From JASKKU01 sp964416905 (GTDB lineage: Archaea > Nanobdellota > Nanobdellia > Woesearchaeales > JASKKU01): a DNA stretch of 64,000 bases. Under the pieces are notes generated by a model. It was given only the letters and a program-made list of their open reading frames with translations, was not told the DNA's origin and did no database searches. Of the stretch, positions 60,070 to 64,000 are shown piece after piece. The DNA is taken from NCBI GenBank assembly GCA_964416905.1, contig CAYQFL010000001.1:62001-126000 (forward strand), read 5' to 3'. The translations under genes and the position numbers were made by a program. How positions within the stretch are numbered: position 1 is the first letter of the stretch; the number at the start of each line of letters is the position of its first letter.

Positions 60070-63000
60070 TTAACTCAACTCTCCTTGGAAGATTATGTTT
60101 GAGGTTTTAGTTCCCGAAGGTTCATCTGGCGGAACAGTAACTAAAATATCCAAATAAGCTTCATCAGAGCTATCATGATAATCCAAATCTGCAATGACCT
60201 TCTTAAGATAGCTAGCCAGATTAATCCAATCAATTGCTGAACCTGAAATGTTTATTGAATTAGCTTCTAAATTTCTAGTTTTAATTCTAAATGCATCGGT
60301 GTCTAAAGCTGCTCGTTGGAATAATTGTGTCGCATTGGCTTTTATATCCACCTTAACATTTCCATTATTTCTTATAGAAAATGGCTGCGGACTACCTGAT
60401 GTCGTATTATAACTTTTGCCGACCTCCAAATTACCAAAAGATATCAAATCATTAATCAAACTAATGTTTATCAATGCCTCAATGCTAAATGTTCCTAAAT
60501 CAGAAGAAGCACTATAATTCTCTCCATCATAAGCGCTGACATTCCAGTTATAAACTGCTATGTCAAGTTCTTGTAAAGGTGTATAACTCAATGTTGTCAA
60601 TCCTGTTTCATGAATATTTGTTCCGGGACAATATTCAGAATTAACTGTGTTACATTGGTCGAAAGTAACATCCAAGTTATAAGTTATGCTATCACCATCA
60701 TCATCTTCAACAGGAGACCATTGGAATTGCGGCTGCCTGTTTGTCAAGATATCATTCATACCTGGATAAATTAAGCCTGGTTTTGTTGGCGGTGTATTCT
60801 GAACCTCAATTTGAGCTGAGGATTTTGTAAGCGAATCTCCGTAACCATCATTAACAGTGACATCACAGCTGTAATTGTGATGCTTTGAAGTCATTGTGTA
60901 ATCTAAAACAAACGGTTGATGATGATTTAATCCAGCTTCGTAATTTTCTTTAACTTGCTCAGATGTTAAAGCGATGTTGTAGATTTGAAAATCATCAATT
61001 CTTCCAACAAAGAACTGAGATAAAGAATCATGTGTACCAATATATGCAACATTTGTTGCACCATCATCAACAGCACCTGATTGAGCAACCGAATTAGAAT
61101 TGCTGTTCACGAAAAGGTTTATGCTAGTACCATTATAAACTCCAACAACATAGCTCCAGGAGTCTAAAGTAACCGGCAAGCTCACCGATTTCCAACTACC
61201 GCCATCATTAGTAGTATCCACATAAAAATACACTCTTCCAGAATTTATATACATACCGTAAGTTCCTGAAGCTCTCTGAAATATTCTCCTGCTATTTGCA
61301 TCTGAAACCGTTGGATAAATCCAAGCAGCTACAGAAAAGGTATCTATGTCAAAATCTCCGCCAGCAGTTGTTGGAATAGATATATAATCATTCCCATCAA
61401 ACTCATAACAACCACCAACCATACAATTATTCCCATTCTTGTATGTTGGCGCATTATTTGAATTTCCGCCGCCCAAAGTTCCATTATTGCTATAAGAAGA
61501 ATAATCTCTAACTTTACCAGCAGAAACACTGCTAACATTAGAATCGAAAGGCATATTTAACACAAGCAAAGAACCTCCATCCTTATACCAATTAACAATA
61601 TAAGTCAGGTTATCGCCATCAACATCGCTTGCGTTAACAGGAGTACAAGTAATGTCATTCTTTGTATAAGCTACTCCGTTATAAAGTTCTTGAACCTCTT
61701 TTGAAGTAAGAGTTCTATTGAATATCATTACTTCATCAACACTTCCATTAAGATAATATGTTGAAGAAGAACCAAATCTGCCGATTCTTCTATATGAGAA
61801 AGAATTAATTAAATTCCCGGTTACAGAAAGATTCCCAACATCAACTCCGTCAATAAAACTACGTTTGTTTGTTCCATTAAATGTAAAACCTATGAAATGC
61901 CAATCACCGTCCGTTAATCCAGAACCATGATTGGAAACAAATCTACCATTACTTGTTGTCACTCCAGTCCTTACCTCGCCAGTTGTTGGAACGCTTATTT
62001 CTAATTCCTGACCACCTAACACTATATGATAACCGCCAGGTGGAGCTCCTTCAGCCTTAAACCATGCAAATGCAGAAACTTGATTACTATATCCTAAATC
62101 TGCAGGCAAATCTATGTAATCATTACCATCAAAATCAAATGCTCCTGCTGAATAGCCTAACAAAGTGTTAGTGGCACCATAATTTGTACCATCATTGTTG
62201 TAAGTTGAGTCATCATTAACATTATCATCCAAAGTCCAATATCCTACCAGATCATCAGTTACTTTCGCATGCAAGAAAATCCTTGGAGTATCATGAGTAG
62301 GCAAATGGTCCCATCTTGCATTAAAACAAATAAATCCGTTTTGAACGGTTCCTGTAGGAACGCAAGAGTTACTTGAATTAACACAATCTGAGGCATCATC
62401 GCAGCACGCAGCATAATAGTTTGAATCCATCGAACTATTTACAAGATACTCGCCTGAATCATCGCCACAACACTCCAACTCATTGCCGGCAGAATACTCA
62501 CCAAAAGAGGAAGTTTCTCCACCATTTATCCAAGTTAAAGCAACACAATTCCCGTTTGTCGTTGTACAATAACTTTCACCTTCATCCCTATCATGAGAAA
62601 TGCAACCATAATCACAATACAAATCAGAATTTTGTCTGCAAGTCATGGGCTCAATATCATCACAATCCTCTCCGCCAGGACCTGCACAATCGTACTGACA
62701 AAGACTTGTATTCACTGATGAACAAACAAAGTTTCCTGGAGACCCTGCACATTCTGAACAGTTAAAACAATAGTGTGGGTCAATATCTAAACCATATAAA
62801 GGCTCAGTAGTACCATCTTCAGCATCACAGTATCCTTGAGAACAATTCGCGTTATAATCACATCCAGCACAACCTAATGGCAATCCGTCCTGCCAATAAG
62901 CAGGATCCCCATCAGCATCACAAAACCAGCCTGAAGAATCCGCTTCGGAACAATCAGCAACATCTGTTTCAAACCCCAAATTAACATTATTGTTACAATC

Positions 63001-64000
63001 ATACAATTCTCCATTCCAGCAGAACAAATATTGATATGAAGAACCGTGTAAAATAACCTGGCCATCGTAACAACAACTGTTACCTGCTCCGGGATTCTCA
63101 AAATCATCATTTGTGCCATCATCACCACAGCATTGGTCTACTCCAGAAAGCCAGATGTAAGCAGTACATCCCCTAGAAGACTCTTCACAATAAGTACTGC
63201 TTTCATCTCTATCATGATTAGTTGCCTCGCACCCTGATGTAGCATTACAGGCAACATCTGTCACATAAGTTGAATCATCAACACAACACCAGGTCCAACC
63301 ATTTGCACAAGAAAGCTGGCAACTGGTGCTGTTAGCATAAGAACCATCATTACAAACCGCATCACCATAATAACAAGTTTGATTATCTACGTAACCCCAT
63401 CCATAAACGCTTGCATTAGAACCGTTCTGTGCACTATTAACATTACAGATAATATCACCATAATAACAATTTCTAACACTGCCAGAACCTAACAAAACAC
63501 CATTACCTATCAAAGTTATATTTGTAACAAAAGAACCATCTAAACACCTTTCACATTGCACATAAGTACTAGTACTTAAACTTGAGTTATAATAATAAGA
63601 ATCGTCATCAAGCGCATCATCGCCACAACATTGTGTTCCAGAAACAACTCCATCCATCCAAGTATACTCACAACCAGTTGCTGTACAATAACTTTCCTGC
63701 AAATCAGGATCTTTCCAGGTTCCCTGATCACAATAAAGGACATCTCCTAAAAACAAACCGCAAACGCCGTCAGGTGAACAAACATCAAACAACTCAAAAA
63801 AACCTATGTTTGCTTCAAGCGATGTCCCGAAAGCTAAAGCACCCGGCTGAAAAACCGTTAAAAGAAATCTCGCTTTAGTTGTTGCTGAATCCAAGTTAGA
63901 GCCTTGCAAACCCAAGGTTGTACTTTTAACATTAACATTCGTGCCTTGAGCTACAAACGCAAAAACAACATTGTTATTGATTAAAAAAACAAAAAACACA
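60070..64000 (-). CDS. Giant Cys-rich LamG-domain surface protein, N-terminus beyond window
   Basis: The frame is open from the stop at 60070 to the right edge, so the true start lies outside; the visible start region (VFLINNNVVFAFVAQGTNVN) looks like the end of a signal peptide. Residues ~50-560 are a repetitive Cys-rich stalk (CCGDD, CYYGDAVCNDGSY, YCTTTNGNCVALTW units). Two LamG/concanavalin-like domains follow (about 560-760 and 790-1040, both with FDGNDYI and ending T/S-x-E-Q-V-x-E-x-Y), then an Ig/fibronectin-like segment (FQWSPVEDDDGDSITYNLDV) and a final beta domain. Probably an adhesin or carbohydrate-binding surface protein. Confidence 0.85.
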   Translation of the reverse strand, partial: VFFVFLINNNVVFAFVAQGTNVNVKSTTLGLQGSNLDSATTKARFLLTVFQPGALAFGTSLEANIGFFELFDVCSPDGVCGLFLGDVLYCDQGTWKDPDLQESYCTATGCEYTWMDGVVSGTQCCGDDALDDDSYYYNSSLSTSTYVQCERCLDGSFVTNITLIGNGVLLGSGSVRNCYYGDIICNVNSAQNGSNASVYGWGYVDNQTCYYGDAVCNDGSYANSTSCQLSCANGWTWCCVDDSTYVTDVACNATSGCEATNHDRDESSTYCEESSRGCTAYIWLSGVDQCCGDDGTNDDFENPGAGNSCCYDGQVILHGSSYQYLFCWNGELYDCNNNVNLGFETDVADCSEADSSGWFCDADGDPAYWQDGLPLGCAGCDYNANCSQGYCDAEDGTTEPLYGLDIDPHYCFNCSECAGSPGNFVCSSVNTSLCQYDCAGPGGEDCDDIEPMTCRQNSDLYCDYGCISHDRDEGESYCTTTNGNCVALTWINGGETSSFGEYSAGNELECCGDDSGEYLVNSSMDSNYYAACCDDASDCVNSSNSCVPTGTVQNGFICFNARWDHLPTHDTPRIFLHAKVTDDLVGYWTLDDNVNDDSTYNNDGTNYGATNTLLGYSAGAFDFDGNDYIDLPADLGYSNQVSAFAWFKAEGAPPGGYHIVLGGQELEISVPTTGEVRTGVTTSNGRFVSNHGSGLTDGDWHFIGFTFNGTNKRSFIDGVDVGNLSVTGNLINSFSYRRIGRFGSSSTYYLNGSVDEVMIFNRTLTSKEVQELYNGVAYTKNDITCTPVNASDVDGDNLTYIVNWYKDGGSLLVLNMPFDSNVSSVSAGKVRDYSSYSNNGTLGGGNSNNAPTYKNGNNCMVGGCYEFDGNDYISIPTTAGGDFDIDTFSVAAWIYPTVSDANSRRIFQRASGTYGMYINSGRVYFYVDTTNDGGSWKSVSLPVTLDSWSYVVGVYNGTSINLFVNSNSNSVAQSGAVDDGATNVAYIGTHDSLSQFFVGRIDDFQIYNIALTSEQVKENYEAGLNHHQPFVLDYTMTSKHHNYSCDVTVNDGYGDSLTKSSAQIEVQNTPPTKPGLIYPGMNDILTNRQPQFQWSPVEDDDGDSITYNLDVTFDQCNTVNSEYCPGTNIHETGLTTLSYTPLQELDIAVYNWNVSAYDGENYSASSDLGTFSIEALINISLINDLISFGNLEVGKSYNTTSGSPQPFSIRNNGNVKVDIKANATQLFQRAALDTDAFRIKTRNLEANSINISGSAIDWINLASYLKKVIADLDYHDSSDEAYLDILVTVPPDEPSGTKTSNIIFQGELS

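Noticed and set aside
63000..63900. Short repeated units in the LamG gene as a CRISPR array or tandem DNA repeat
   Set aside because: The repeats are protein-level Cys motifs with variable DNA and spacing; no constant repeat-spacer pattern exists.

Overview
The window is a gene-dense, AT-rich archaeal chromosome segment. Eukaryote-like information genes are everywhere: TFB, TFE, TFS, Rpo7, Spt4 and RpoK, proteasome alpha and beta, exosome Rrp4/Rrp41/Rrp42, SBDS, Pop5, RfcS, family B DNA polymerase, Hef, EndoQ, aIF6, prefoldin and the beta-CASP termination factor. Two tRNAs are present, one interrupted by an archaeal-type intron. Compact operons, many small or degenerate proteins, Cys-rich LamG surface proteins and a gene split at a domain boundary suggest a DPANN-type archaeon (Woesearchaeota/Pacearchaeota-like). 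That placement is an inference from gene content only. Most genes that head a transcript have a TATA-like element centred about 27-28 nt before the start codon, so leaderless transcription looks common. GGTGA-type ribosome binding sites mark genes inside operons.

Layout. 1-7.4 kb: a partial secreted protein, a membrane-bound winged-helix regulator, class II ribonucleotide reductase, FttA and proteasome beta. 7.4-12.8 kb: Hef, the ribosomal/transcription cluster S27ae-S24e-Spt4-Rpo7, a PIN nuclease and RfcS. 12.8-21.4 kb: accessory genes (lipoprotein, acidic protein, Ncs6-like pseudoenzyme, membrane PLD protein, Lon-like membrane protease), then a Hel308 lacking its first RecA domain, a DDAH-like pseudoenzyme and triosephosphate isomerase. 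21.4-27.3 kb: tRNA-Cys, PolB, endonuclease IV, intron-bearing tRNA-Ser, and aIF6-prefoldin-FtsY. 27.3-34.6 kb: the RNA-processing superoperon SBDS-Rrp4-Rrp41-Rrp42-RpoK, proteasome alpha with Pop5, a membrane-tethered H1-like protein, ribose-1,5-bisphosphate isomerase and TFE. 34.8-43.7 kb: a degenerate PEP-synthase-like protein and a glycogen cluster (debranching enzyme, GalT-like, GT3 synthase, DUF5752-like, GH57, GT4). 43.9-51.6 kb: housekeeping genes (Sec11, TFS, PGK, RimK with its retropepsin-like partner, LysRS, Taw3, YvcK-like). 51.7-64 kb: a second membrane winged-helix regulator, EndoQ, TFB, two class III pilins, Rio1, a KaiC-like ATPase, a beta-propeller and a giant LamG protein running off the right edge.

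The most notable signals are: (1) a 23-nt intron in the T-loop of tRNA-Ser(GCU) with a complete bulge-helix-bulge; (2) a Hel308 split exactly at the RecA1/RecA2 linker with its own promoter and a PIP-like tail; (3) several apparent pseudoenzymes derived from known families (Ncs6, DDAH, PEP synthase); (4) single symmetric TATA boxes driving divergent leaderless gene pairs at near-constant spacing. No CRISPR array, insertion sequence, phage module or complete defence system was recognised. No stretch without a gene exceeds about 250 bases; the longest (13804-14051) contains only promoter-like AT-rich DNA.
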